From assembly GCF_000235425.2 (NCBI RefSeq), contig NZ_KI912266.1:7707130-7771129 (forward strand): 64,000 nt of DNA. The letters run 5' to 3'. The DNA is from Pseudofrankia saprophytica. Lineage in GTDB: Bacteria; Actinomycetota; Actinomycetes; Frankiales; Frankiaceae. Shown piece by piece: positions 41,398-49,605 of this stretch (position 1 is the stretch's first letter; every line of letters begins with the position of its first letter). The position numbers and the translations under genes were made by a program. The notes beneath the pieces are model-generated. The model searched no databases, was not told the origin of the DNA, and saw only the letters and a list, made by a program, of their open reading frames with translations.

Positions 41398-42707
41398 ATC
41401 GTGCCCTCGGCCGTCAGCTCCTCCAGCTCGGTCTCGCCGACCTCGAGCAGATCGCCCAGGACGAAGCGGTTGTGCTGGCCGAGCCGGGGAGCGCCGCGAC
41501 GCAGCGACCAGTCGGTCTCCGACAGGTGCACCGGTAGCCCTTCGACCCGTGCCGGCCCGATGTCGGGATGCACGACCGTCGGCCAAAGGTCCCAGCCGGG
41601 CGTCGCCGCAACCCCGTCGATCCGTTCGGCCGGCGTACGGACGGGGCTGGCCGGGACCCCGGCGGCGACGAGACGGGCCGCGAGCTCATGGTTGTCGAAC
41701 CCGGCGGTCCACGCGGCCAGCAGGGCATCCAGCGCATCCTGGTCGGCGAGCCGGGCGGCGAGTGTCGCCAGCTCCGTGCTCGTGGCCCACGGCTGGTCGA
41801 TCTCGTCCGCGAGCCGCCGCCAGTCGTGGTCGTCGCGGCAGGCCACCGCTACCCAACGGTCCTCGCCCCGCGCCGGGTAGATCCCGTGCGGTGCCATCGC
41901 CGGCGCGCGGCCGCGGTTGGAGTCGACCGAGCCCGGCTGCCGCGGGGAGCGCCCGTTGAGGTGGTGGTCGAGGATCTCGGGGCCGGTGAGGCTCAGGCCG
42001 ACCTCGACACCGGCCAGGTCGACCCACTGCCCCTCGCCGGTCCGGTCGCGGTGCCACAGCGCCGCGAGAATCGCGATCGCCATGGCGTAGGCGCCCATGT
42101 GGTCCATGTAGGAGAAGCCCCAGCCGGCCGGCGGCTGTCCCGCCAGACCCGCGGTGAAGGTAAGGCCGCTTACCGCCTGGACGATCGGCCCCCAGGTACG
42201 GAAGTCGCGGTAGGGACCAGCGGCGCCGAACCCGCTGTGCGAGACGTAGACGATGTCGGGCTTGATCTCCTGAAGCCGTTCATACGGGAAGCCGAGCCGG
42301 GCGAACACCCCACCGGCGAAGTTCTCGGTGACGACGTCCGAGATCGCGATCAGCCGGGCGAGCAGGTCACGCCCGCGCTCAGTGCGCAGGTTGATCGTGA
42401 CTCCCAGCTTCTCGGCGTTGTGGTTGTTGAAGCTGCCGCCGAACTCGATGCCGCGGCGTCCGTCGTGGAAGGGCGGGGCCCCGCGGACGATGTCCCAGCC
42501 GCCGCTCGTCGTCGGATCCTCGACGCGGATCACCTGAGCGCCGAACGCGGCGAGAATCCTGGTTGCCCCGGCGCCGGCAAGCTGCCCGCTGAGATCACAC
42601 ACGCGGATTCGGCGTAAGGCCGTCGACCTGGTCTCAAGATCGGGTGGGCACCCGGCCCACCGATCGGCAGCCTCATCGGAAGCGGCCCGCGACGACGATC
42701 CGACCAC
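41394..42707 (-). CDS. CaiB/BaiF-family CoA-transferase, probable catalytic subunit
   Basis: Family III CoA-transferase of 437 residues from GTG 42707 (GGGAGG seven bases upstream). IRVCDLSGQLAGAGATRILA, FGAQVIRVEDP and VTENFAGGVFARLGF are present, as are YVSHSGFGAAGPYRDF and GEGQWVDLAGVE. The catalytic Asp is probably that in GFSYMDHMGAYAM. It would move CoA between carboxylic acids or activate a substrate acid without ATP. It is translationally coupled to the second CaiB gene. Confidence 0.9.
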   Translation of the reverse strand: MVGSSSRAASDEAADRWAGCPPDLETRSTALRRIRVCDLSGQLAGAGATRILAAFGAQVIRVEDPTTSGGWDIVRGAPPFHDGRRGIEFGGSFNNHNAEKLGVTINLRTERGRDLLARLIAISDVVTENFAGGVFARLGFPYERLQEIKPDIVYVSHSGFGAAGPYRDFRTWGPIVQAVSGLTFTAGLAGQPPAGWGFSYMDHMGAYAMAIAILAALWHRDRTGEGQWVDLAGVEVGLSLTGPEILDHHLNGRSPRQPGSVDSNRGRAPAMAPHGIYPARGEDRWVAVACRDDHDWRRLADEIDQPWATSTELATLAARLADQDALDALLAAWTAGFDNHELAARLVAAGVPASPVRTPAERIDGVAATPGWDLWPTVVHPDIGPARVEGLPVHLSETDWSLRRGAPRLGQHNRFVLGDLLEVGETELEELTAEGTI

Positions 42708-43252
42708 TTGCTGCCTCCCGCATCAGTCCCCGCGACGGGTGGACCACCCGTGGAGCACGGTTTCTATCAAGCGCTTGGCAGAAAAGTCCAGACCCGGGTG
42801 GTCACGCCTCGCCTCGGGGCGCGCCGCGGGCTGATCCACACCCTGCTCGCCACCGCCACGACGAGTGTCGTCACCGTCGCGGCCGTCGGGGCCCCGCTAC
42901 CCGGCGGCCGGACGGCCGCCGGGCACGCTTCGAGACCGAGGGATGGGAGATGGAGACCGAAGGAGAGCACCGCGATCGTCGAGCCGTGTTACGCGATGAC
43001 CAGGCCGGATGTCACCGGGCGCCGAGGGCTCGACGCCGGTGACGTCCGAATGTGATCACAGGTGCCGTACTCACCCTGGCGACCCTCACGTCGTCGGCCG
43101 CCACGGAAGGGCGGTCGACGCGTTCCAGCACCGCCGCGGCACAGTCAGTTCGACGGACCGGGCGCACGGAATCACGGAATCACGGAATCACAGCGGCGAG
43201 GGCCGCGAGCGGACGTGCAGGCGGTCCCAAAATCCGGTGGGTCGCCGCGACG
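42708..43252. other. 545-bp gap between the CaiB genes and the roadblock gene
   Basis: Short frames exist on both strands, but none has a ribosome site together with a protein-like composition, and none resembles a family I know. An exact 8-bp tandem repeat, CACGGAAT three times, lies at 43165-43188. The region probably holds the promoter of the gene at 42707. It marks the right edge of the catabolic region. Confidence 0.6.
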
Positions 43253-43618
43253 TCACATGCTTAGTTCACGTTCGATCGTCCGGAGGCCGTGGCGGGCCAT
43301 GGCGAGGTTGGCCCGCGCGCGGTCCAGGGCGAGGTACAGGAACAGCCTGCTGCCGCCGCGGGTAAGCAGGCGGATGACGTGGTACTGCCGGTCCAGGGTG
43401 ATGAGGATGTCCTCGATCCCCTCCCGGATGCCAAGTGCCTCCAGCGTCCTCGCCTTGGCGCGAACCACATCGGTGTTGCCGGCGGCGGCGATCTCGAGGT
43501 TGAGCGCGCGGCCGCCGCCGGCCGAGCCCAGCATCATTCCGCTCTCGTAGTCGACCAGCGCGGCTCCGATCGCACCGTCGAGCGCCATAGCTTCCTTCAA
43601 CGCGGTATCGATGTCCAT
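43253..43618 (-). CDS. Roadblock/LC7-like protein
   Basis: Small protein of 121 residues. The pattern of a helix, then GAIGAALVDYESGMMLG, then a helix followed by DILITLDRQYHVIRLLT and LFLYLALDRARANLAMARH fits the roadblock/longin-type fold used by MglB-like GTPase regulators. No GTPase gene is adjacent, unlike the conserved actinobacterial CvnABCD clusters. It is divergent from the DUF4388-like gene at 43788 across 169 bases. A regulatory or polarity role is inferred from the fold only. Confidence 0.75.
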   Translation of the reverse strand: MDIDTALKEAMALDGAIGAALVDYESGMMLGSAGGGRALNLEIAAAGNTDVVRAKARTLEALGIREGIEDILITLDRQYHVIRLLTRGGSRLFLYLALDRARANLAMARHGLRTIERELSM

Positions 43619-43787
43619 ACAGCCCTCCCCGATTCAACGGCCAGTTTGTCATTGTGCGTGGGTTGTTTTTTTCGTGAACCGGTCTGCCATCGTTTGCGCG
43701 CTCGTTGGCTGGACTGGTAGCACTTGGTCGCAACGCACCATATCCTTCCCCCTGTTCGCTGTCACTGGGATGAGGGGGTGGAACGCG

Positions 43788-44648
43788 ATGGGCGCGGACA
43801 CCGCGGCGGATGGTTATGTTCTTCTAGACGTATTGTCACGGCTCGGCGAGGAACGTTTCTCGGGGACGCTGCGGACCGAGGGCGCGCGGGGCGGGGGAAC
43901 GGTAGTCCTGAGTTCCGGCCTGCTGGTCGCCGCCGACACCCCGGTCACCCCGGGGGTCGAATCCCTGCTGCTGCGGTCGGGGCGGGTATCTCACGAGGAC
44001 TGGGCCGAGGCCCTGGTCGAGGCCGCGCCGGCGGGCAGGCTGCGCACCGAGCTGGTCAGGCGCGGCCTGCTCGGCGACACGTCCGTGCAGGTCGTGACCC
44101 AGACGGCCGCGATGGACGCCCTGTTCGCGCTGGCGCTCGCGGACGTCTTCGCGTGCGTGCCCGATCCGGACGTCGCGGACCCGCTCATACCGCTGGTGCC
44201 AGGGATGGACGTCGGCCGCGTGGTCCGGGAGACCCGGCGCCGGCTCGCGGTCGCGGCCGGGTGGCGCGAGCAGGGCCTGCACGCGCGGGCCCATCCGCGA
44301 ACCCTCCCGGCGATCCCACCGATCGACGAGGGCCGGGTGGAGATCCTGGCGCGGGTGAACGGCCGGCGGACGGTCAGCGACCTTGCCTTCCTGCTCGGGC
44401 GCGGCCTTTTCGCCGTGATGTTCGACATGGCCCTTCTCTACCGAGACGGACAGATCGCCTTCGACCAGTCCGAGCCGGCCGCGGCGAGCGTCCTGTCCTG
44501 GCCCGGCCATCCTGACGACGGTTCACCGCTGGTCGTCTCGAGGCTCCCCGGCGGCGACGTCGAGGACCTGGCCGCACCCGTGGGCTCCGCCGATTCGGCT
44601 CCCCGCCGGCGGCTGATTTCCCGACGGGGAGCGCGTGGCGATCGATGA
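43788..44648 (+). CDS. DUF4388/PATAN-like protein
   Basis: Protein of 286 residues from ATG 43788 (GGGGGTGGA upstream; ATG 43770 possible). The N-terminus GYVLLDVLSRLGEERFSGTL, then GGGTVVLSSGLLVAADTP, matches the effector-binding PATAN/DUF4388 pattern. A later segment, ILARVNGRRTVSDLAFLLGRG, resembles the winged-helix part that follows in such proteins. The C-terminus is polar and low in structure. No membrane segment. Divergent transcription from a roadblock gene suggests a signalling pair. Confidence 0.65.
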   Translation: MGADTAADGYVLLDVLSRLGEERFSGTLRTEGARGGGTVVLSSGLLVAADTPVTPGVESLLLRSGRVSHEDWAEALVEAAPAGRLRTELVRRGLLGDTSVQVVTQTAAMDALFALALADVFACVPDPDVADPLIPLVPGMDVGRVVRETRRRLAVAAGWREQGLHARAHPRTLPAIPPIDEGRVEILARVNGRRTVSDLAFLLGRGLFAVMFDMALLYRDGQIAFDQSEPAAASVLSWPGHPDDGSPLVVSRLPGGDVEDLAAPVGSADSAPRRRLISRRGARGDR

Positions 44649-45077
44649 CTATCCGGACACGTGAATGAGAGCCGCGTGGACGACTAGTGGACGACTAACA
44701 GTCGGACGACTAAGAGAATGACTAAATTTTCCGTCCGTTGATTCTTCTCGTCATCAGTGTCGTCATCAGTCCTGGGTCTCGGCTGACGGACTCAGGCGTG
44801 CCTGACCGACGTGGGTGGCGAGCTGTCCGACGCGGGCCAGTCGAACCTGACCCGGTTGCCGCCGGCGCCTTGGAGACCGGCGCGCCCCCACTCGTCGCGG
44901 ACACGCCCCGAGGCGCTTCCGGCGGCCACGCGGCACCGGACGGGCGGTATCGGGCGAACGACCATCGCCGTGCGGCCGCCGGGCTCCGGCGTTTACCGCC
45001 CAAGATCGCGGGTACCGGAGCGGTCGTAGCAGGCGGAACGTAACGGGCAGACAGCCCGATCTTACGGAGGTTGCGGC
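44649..45077. other. 429-bp gap with short AT-richer repeats
   Basis: No gene can be supported. GGACGACTA occurs three times (44678-44686, 44689-44697, 44704-44712), and CGTCATCAGT twice with a 12-base period (44749-44758, 44761-44770). The stretch ~44690-44745 is clearly less GC-rich than its surroundings. It may hold a promoter or a nucleoid-protein site. GGAGG before 45078 is the ribosome site of the next gene. Confidence 0.6.
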
Positions 45078-45689
45078 ATGTCGGCATTGGGGTGGATCAT
45101 TCTGGCGATCTGCGTGATCGCGCTGGTCGTGGTCCTGGTCATATTCGTCCGGGGCGCGGGCCAACACGGCGGTTCGACCCGCGCGCTGCGCCGCAGATTC
45201 GGCCCGGAATACGACCGGGCGGTCGAACAGAGCGGTGACCAGCAGGAGGCCAAGCGCAGGCTCGCGGAGATCGCCCGCCGCCGCGACGAACTCGACATCC
45301 GCCCCCTCGACGCCGACGAGCGCGCCAGCTATGTGGCCCGCTGGGACGGGCTGCAGGCCCAGTTCGTGGACGAGCCGGCCGAGGCCACCCAGCAGGCGGA
45401 CCTGCTCATCGCGGACGTGATGCGTACCCGTGGCTACCCGGAGGCGGACTTCGACGGGCGCGCTGAGCTGATCTCGGCCGATCGGCCCGAGGTCGTCAGC
45501 TCCTACCGGCAGGCCCACGCCGGAGCGTCCAGCCAGGTCGACGGCCAGGGCACCGAGAAGCTGCGGTCGGCCTTCATCCACTACCGGGAGCTGTTCGAGT
45601 GGCTCGTGGAGGACGGCTCGCGGGGAGCGAAGACCCCGGGTAGGGACCCGTCCCCGGCCTTGTCCGGGCCGGACCGCTCCCGCGCCTGA
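45078..45689 (+). CDS. Membrane-anchored protein with a helical C-terminal domain shared with its neighbour
   Basis: Unnamed protein of 203 residues; ATG 45078 has GGAGG seven bases upstream. One N-terminal membrane helix (~5-25, ALGWIILAICVIALVVVLVI) is followed by a charged linker. A ~85-residue helical domain (~90-185) follows: WDGLQAQFVDEPAEATQQAD, then MRTRGYPEADFDGRAELISA, ending at LRSAFIHYRELFEWL. The same domain recurs in the protein at 45857. Similar proteins are common in Streptomyces and Frankia, but I know no function. The C-terminal 20 residues are disordered. Confidence 0.8.
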   Translation: MSALGWIILAICVIALVVVLVIFVRGAGQHGGSTRALRRRFGPEYDRAVEQSGDQQEAKRRLAEIARRRDELDIRPLDADERASYVARWDGLQAQFVDEPAEATQQADLLIADVMRTRGYPEADFDGRAELISADRPEVVSSYRQAHAGASSQVDGQGTEKLRSAFIHYRELFEWLVEDGSRGAKTPGRDPSPALSGPDRSRA

Positions 45690-45856
45690 CCACCAGCCAC
45701 CGAGATCCCGCCCGACCTGGGCCCCGAGCCCCCGCGCGTCCCGTCTTGAGCGGCGAGGTTCGCCACCCCGCAGTCCCGCCAACCCCGCAGCCCCGCCAAC
45801 CGCAAGGAACCGGCCGGCAACACCCCGGCCGGCGTGGTCCCCGAGGAGGACGCGAG

Positions 45857-46696
45857 ATGAACCTGTTCGACCGACGACCATCCACTGATGAAGTGGCGTC
45901 CACGAACGACTCCGAACCCACGGATGCCACCGCGGCGCACCAGGTCGTGGCTCCGGCCGGGACCAGCGCACCGACCCCGCACGCCTCGGACCTCGACACC
46001 CGCGATGACACCGACACCCGAGACGTCACCGACGGAGACGTCACGGACCGGGGCGTCACCGACCGGGACGTCACGGACCGGGGCGTCACCGACCGGGACG
46101 TCACCGATCCCGATTTCACCGACGACGACCTCGTCGACGAGCCCGTGGTCGCCGAACCCACCGCGGCACACGAGACCGTGACCCCGACTGTGACGCCTAC
46201 AGGGACAGACGTGCCGACCCCGCCGGCTTCGGTCTCCGATACTCGCGACGGCACCGCCGGCCCGTTCGCCGATGAGCCCGTCGCCGCCGATCCCCAGGGT
46301 CCCCGGGCGTTCGACGACGCGAGCGCGTTCGACGCCGAGGCCGCCGCCGCGGGCACCGGTCCCATCGACGCCGAGGCAGCCGCCGCGGCAGCCGCCGCCG
46401 ACACCGATGCCGCCCCCGCCACCGACGCCACCGCTGGTGCGGATGCCGGCAGTGAGCGGCAGGCCGGAGACTGGCGGCAGGTGCTGCTGGAGTTCGTCGA
46501 CAATCCGCGGGAGGCCGTCGAGAAGGCCGACCGACTCGTCGACGACGCCGTGCGGTCGCTGACCGAGCGGATCAACCGCGAGCACTCGGGACTGCGGGAC
46601 GCGTGGCACACGCACGGCGAGCCGTCCACCGAGGACCTGCGCCGGGCGCTGCGCGGCTACCGGGACTTCTTCGACAAGGTCCTCAGCAGCCGCTGA
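45857..46696 (+). CDS. Acidic repeat protein with the same C-terminal helical domain
   Basis: Protein of 279 residues from ATG 45857 (GAGGAGG upstream). The first ~200 residues are very acidic and low-complexity, with Asp-Val-Thr-Asp repeats (DVTDRGVTDRDVTD) from a 30-bp DNA tandem duplication and Ala/Asp-rich stretches. The last ~75 residues (WRQVLLEFVDNPREAVEKAD to LRRALRGYRDFFDKVLSSR) align with the domain of the upstream protein: conserved FVD-P-EA, AD-L and LR-A-YR-F. It lacks the membrane anchor. The two are probably co-transcribed paralogues; function unknown. Confidence 0.8.
   Translation: MNLFDRRPSTDEVASTNDSEPTDATAAHQVVAPAGTSAPTPHASDLDTRDDTDTRDVTDGDVTDRGVTDRDVTDRGVTDRDVTDPDFTDDDLVDEPVVAEPTAAHETVTPTVTPTGTDVPTPPASVSDTRDGTAGPFADEPVAADPQGPRAFDDASAFDAEAAAAGTGPIDAEAAAAAAAADTDAAPATDATAGADAGSERQAGDWRQVLLEFVDNPREAVEKADRLVDDAVRSLTERINREHSGLRDAWHTHGEPSTEDLRRALRGYRDFFDKVLSSR
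46037..46096 (+). repeat. Perfect 30-bp tandem duplication
   Basis: Positions 46037-46066 are repeated exactly at 46067-46096, flanked by diverged 15-bp copies. The repeat encodes ten residues of the acidic arm and keeps the frame, so it could vary in copy number between strains. Confidence 0.92.
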
Positions 46697-46919
46697 GCAC
46701 CCAACCGCCCCGCGGCGCCTCCCCCATGGAGCCGCCATCCCACGCCCCGGTCGGGCGCAGACCAGTGGTCCGAGCCCGACCAGGGCGTCGCCGGCTCGGG
46801 CGACGCGAGGCGAGATTGTGGCCCTACTGACGGCCACGGCATGATCGATTGTGGGTCGGCGCCCATCATCCGGTCGTTACGAACCACCTGACAGGCTCGG
46901 CAGGCGCATACTGGAACCA

Positions 46920-47141
46920 ATGACAAGGCCCGCGGCACCCAAGCGCCACTTGCCCACCAGCCCCTTCAAGGCGCCGGTTACTCCACGGTGCGAACGGTTC
47001 GCTCTAGGAGACCGGGTCGTCCACGACACGTACGGTCTCGGCCGGGTGACCCGAGTCGAGGAGGAGATCGCCGTACTCGTCGATTTCGGATCCGAGCAGA
47101 TTCGCATCCTGAGCCCGTTCAGCAAGATGTCCCATCTCTGA
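46920..47141 (+). CDS. Small CarD/Tudor-like protein
   Basis: Protein of 73 residues from ATG 46920 without a strong ribosome site. A basic arm is followed by FALGDRVVHDTYGLGRVTRV and a strand pair ending VLVDFGSEQIRILSPFSKM. That beta-barrel motif is the one seen in the RNA-polymerase-interacting domain of CarD/TRCF and in UvrD/PcrA C-termini. It probably binds RNA polymerase or nucleic acid; this is inferred from the motif. A hairpin 50 bases after the stop would end the transcript. Confidence 0.8.
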   Translation: MTRPAAPKRHLPTSPFKAPVTPRCERFALGDRVVHDTYGLGRVTRVEEEIAVLVDFGSEQIRILSPFSKMSHL

Positions 47142-47191
47142 CGCCGAGCAACTTCGATCTTCGGTCTCCGAGGACGCTTGGTGCGCCTAGG

Positions 47192-47213
47192 CCGCGGACG
47201 GTTTCGTCCGCGG
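47192..47213. terminator. GC hairpin after the small CarD/Tudor-like gene
   Basis: CCGCGGACG (47192-47200) pairs perfectly with CGTCCGCGG (47205-47213) around the tetraloop GTTT. There is no real T-run, which is normal for actinobacterial terminators. Confidence 0.65.
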
Positions 47214-47223
47214 TCCGGTTGGC

Positions 47224-47592
47224 GTGCTACCTGATCGTTCCGCTCGGCCGCCACGTCCTGAAAGCGAGACAGCCCCCATCGACACGACCGAGACCCCCCT
47301 CTTCTCCGCGCTCGAACCAGCACCAGCCCCGCCACGGCGCGAGTCAGCACAGCTGACGACTGACCTCTTCCGGGCCCCCGACTTCGGGCCGGACGATGTC
47401 GAACCAACCGACTTCGAGACGACCGGCCTCGACGCGCCCGCCGTCGCGAGCAATCGCTCCGCCGATCCCCGTCGTTCCGCGGATCCCCGTAGCTCCGCGG
47501 GTCCCCGCCGCTCGTCGGATCCTCGCCGCTCGCCCGATCCACGCCGATCCACGGATCCCCGTCGTCGCCGGGCGCGGCCCCGCCAGCCCTAG
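47224..47592 (+). CDS. Possible disordered protein with DPRRS repeats
   Basis: An open frame of 122 codons from GTG 47224 without a clear ribosome site. The first half is acidic and plausible as protein (TPLFSALEPAPAPPRRES, TTDLFRAPDFGPDDVEPTDF). The second half is a run of imperfect Asp-Pro-Arg-Arg-Ser repeats. It could be the tail of a decayed gene. No family recognised. Confidence 0.3.
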   Translation: MLPDRSARPPRPESETAPIDTTETPLFSALEPAPAPPRRESAQLTTDLFRAPDFGPDDVEPTDFETTGLDAPAVASNRSADPRRSADPRSSAGPRRSSDPRRSPDPRRSTDPRRRRARPRQP

Positions 47593-47992
47593 GCCCAGGT
47601 ACGGCCGCGGTCAGCCACGGCAGCGACCGCGAGACCCAGCTCGACGTCAGCGACCTCGTCGTCACGCACCTGCACGGCTCCGGCATGCCGGAGCCGCTCT
47701 GACAGGTCGCGAAGTTCCTGCTCCTGGTGACGCTCGACGCCGTCCTGCGCGGACTCACCCTCCTGGCCTGACCGGCCCGGTGGCGGGCGCGGCGGACATG
47801 GTGGCACGGCATCGAACATCGGCATGTGTGTCAGTAGTGTTCGAGGGGCCGCTCACCTGGACACCGCTTGCCTTGTCGACTTGCCTTGTCGACGACACGC
47901 CACGCCACTCCAGGCCGTGGCACCGGCCGGGCGGGTGCCCGCACCGACGCGCGTGGATACGGTGGACGAGCACGAACGGAGCAGGTGCGAAC
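47593..47992. other. 400-bp stretch before the flavin reductase gene
   Basis: One plus-strand frame from 47592 reads protein-like (DVSDLVVTHLHGSGMPEPL), stops at TGA 47700, then continues as QVAKFLLLVTLDAVLRGLTL to TGA at 47769. It has no start codon and may be a gene fossil. An exact 13-bp tandem repeat, TTGCCTTGTCGAC, lies at 47868-47880 and 47881-47893. The end of the stretch must carry the flavin reductase promoter. Confidence 0.4.
47868..47893 (+). repeat. 13-bp perfect tandem repeat
   Basis: TTGCCTTGTCGAC twice in direct succession, ~100 bases upstream of the flavin reductase start. It contains GTCGAC palindromes and could be a regulator site, but no other copy was found. Confidence 0.8.
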
Positions 47993-48778
47993 ATGCCGAA
48001 TCGCATACCGTCGCCGTCATCGCCCCGGGCGGCGTCCCGGACCCCGGGCGACAGCCGCGACGACGCCGGCGCCGAGGCGATGCGCCTTGCCTTCCGGCGG
48101 CACGCGGCGGGCGTCACGATCGTGACGATGTCCGGGCAGCGCGGTCCGGTGGGCTTCACCGCGACCTCGGTGGCCTCCCTGTCCGAGCGCCCCCCGTTGC
48201 TCGCGCTGGCGTTGTCGGTCCGGTCGTCGATCGCGCCGACGCTGCGCGCCGCCGAGACGCTCATCGTTCACCTGCTCTCCCGGGACCAGCAGGACCTCGC
48301 CGCGCGCTTCGCCCTGCCGGGCGCCGATCGGTTCGCCGCGCCCACCCGCTGGCGTCGGCTCGACACCGGCGAACCGCTGCTGCTCGACGCGACCACCTGG
48401 CTGCGCTGCCGAATTCGGGATCGCTCCGCCACGGGCGACCACTGGCTGGTGGTCGCGGAGATCCTCGAAAGCCGGGTCGATCCCACGGCGGAGCCGCTCG
48501 TCTACCACGACGGCGGCTACGGCACCGTCCTCAAACACGACGACGGCCCCGGGACCGGCGGTAAGCCGGCCGGCGGCGGGGCGACCAGCACGGCCGGGAC
48601 GGCCGGCGGCGCGGGGAATGCCAACGCCGCGGGGAAAGCCGCCTCCACCGGCAAAGCCAGCGCCGCGGGGAAGGCCGCGGCGGGCAAGGCCGACGGCGGC
48701 CGGAGCCGGAGGGACGGCGGCGGAAAGGCCGCCGAGGGCGATCTCGGCATTCGCGGCCGGTCGCCGTCCGGCCCCTGA
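47993..48778 (+). CDS. Flavin reductase-like protein with an Ala/Gly/Lys-rich tail
   Basis: FMN-binding split-barrel protein of 261 residues from ATG 47993. AMRLAFRRHAAGVTIVTM, GPVGFTATSVASLSERPPLL and LSRDQQDLAARFA are typical of the HpaC-type flavin reductases that feed reduced flavin to two-component monooxygenases. The last ~75 residues are unusual: a low-complexity tail of AAGKA-like repeats, similar in composition to actinobacterial histone-like tails. The monooxygenase partner is not in this neighbourhood. Confidence 0.87.
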   Translation: MPNRIPSPSSPRAASRTPGDSRDDAGAEAMRLAFRRHAAGVTIVTMSGQRGPVGFTATSVASLSERPPLLALALSVRSSIAPTLRAAETLIVHLLSRDQQDLAARFALPGADRFAAPTRWRRLDTGEPLLLDATTWLRCRIRDRSATGDHWLVVAEILESRVDPTAEPLVYHDGGYGTVLKHDDGPGTGGKPAGGGATSTAGTAGGAGNANAAGKAASTGKASAAGKAAAGKADGGRSRRDGGGKAAEGDLGIRGRSPSGP

Positions 48779-48846
48779 ACGGCTCGCGCGGCTACCGACG
48801 GCCTACCCAGCTCGGCGCGTAGCCCGCGCAACCGGGACCGGCCGGA

Positions 48847-49605
48847 TCACGGTTTGCGCGCGAGGGCGCCGTAGGCGCTGACCTGTGCGTCGGTCGGCTC
48901 GTCCGCGGTGCCAGCCTCGTCCGGGCGCCAGCGGTGAATGAGCGCGACACCGGGATCAACGGGTTCCAGGCCGTCGAAGAACCGCGCGATCTGCTCCCGG
49001 GAGCGAGCGACGGCGGGCAGGCCGCTGCGGTGGTAGACCTCGGCCGCACGGGCGGCCTCCTCCGGTGCCAGGTCGGCGGTGAACTGGCTCAACGTCAGGT
49101 AACTCCCCGACGGCAGGGCGTCGAGGTAGGCGCGGATCAGCCCGTAGGGGTCGTCGGTGTCCGGGATGAAGTGGAAGATCCCGATCAGGGACAGGGCGAC
49201 CGGCTTCGAGAGGTCCAACGTGTCGGCCAGCTCGGCCGAGCCGAGGATCTTCTCCGGTTGCCGCAGGTCGGCGTCCAGGTAGGCGGTGCGGCCGATCGAG
49301 GTGCCGGTGAGCAACGCCCGGGCGTGCGTGAGCACGCTCGGGTCGTTGTCCACGTAGAGCACCCGGGCGTCCGGGGCGATCGCCTGCGCGACCTCGTGCA
49401 GGTTCGGCGAGGTCGGGATGCCGGTGCCGATGTCGAGAAACTGACGGATGCCGGCCTCACGGGCCAGGTAGCGGGTGGTGCGGTGCATGAACGCCCGACC
49501 CTCCGCCGCCACGATCCGCGCGTTGGGCAGCACGGCCAACGGCTTCTCAGCCGCCTCGCGGTCCGCCGGATAGTTGTCCTTGCCGCCCAGGTAGTAGTCG
49601 TACAT
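48847..49605 (-). CDS. SAM-dependent methyltransferase, DUF574/Methyltransf_19 type
   Basis: Protein of 252 residues from ATG 49605. YDYYLGGKDNYPADREAAE, FLDIGTGIPTSPNLHE (SAM motif I) and VLYVDNDPSVLTHARALL are diagnostic of this actinobacterial family. FTADLAPEEAARAAEVY follows further on. The family is numerous in Frankia and Streptomyces and its substrate is unknown. The codons just upstream of the ATG read PVPHPAR, which is normally part of this protein. No ATG, GTG or TTG lies between the upstream stop and 49605, so the start is a CTG or the gene has lost its usual N-terminus. Confidence 0.88.
   Translation of the reverse strand: MYDYYLGGKDNYPADREAAEKPLAVLPNARIVAAEGRAFMHRTTRYLAREAGIRQFLDIGTGIPTSPNLHEVAQAIAPDARVLYVDNDPSVLTHARALLTGTSIGRTAYLDADLRQPEKILGSAELADTLDLSKPVALSLIGIFHFIPDTDDPYGLIRAYLDALPSGSYLTLSQFTADLAPEEAARAAEVYHRSGLPAVARSREQIARFFDGLEPVDPGVALIHRWRPDEAGTADEPTDAQVSAYGALARKP

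Noticed and set aside
42708-43055. A possible 115-codon gene after the CaiB pair
   Set aside because: No ribosome site, no recognisable segment and mixed composition. It abuts the divergent GTG of the CaiB gene.
43165-43188. CACGGAAT repeats as a possible CRISPR or origin element
   Set aside because: Only three 8-bp units without spacers. No cas gene and no DnaA-box pattern nearby.
44722-45087. A 121-codon minus-strand frame in the gap before 45078
   Set aside because: It overlaps the ribosome site and start of the well-supported 45078 gene, and its Arg/Pro/Ser-rich sequence looks like random frame.
47824-47920. A short Cys-containing frame (MCVSSVRGAAHLD) as a cysteine leader peptide
   Set aside because: The frame stays open far into the flavin reductase gene, and it lacks the RRHVDL-type motif of known actinobacterial Cys leaders.
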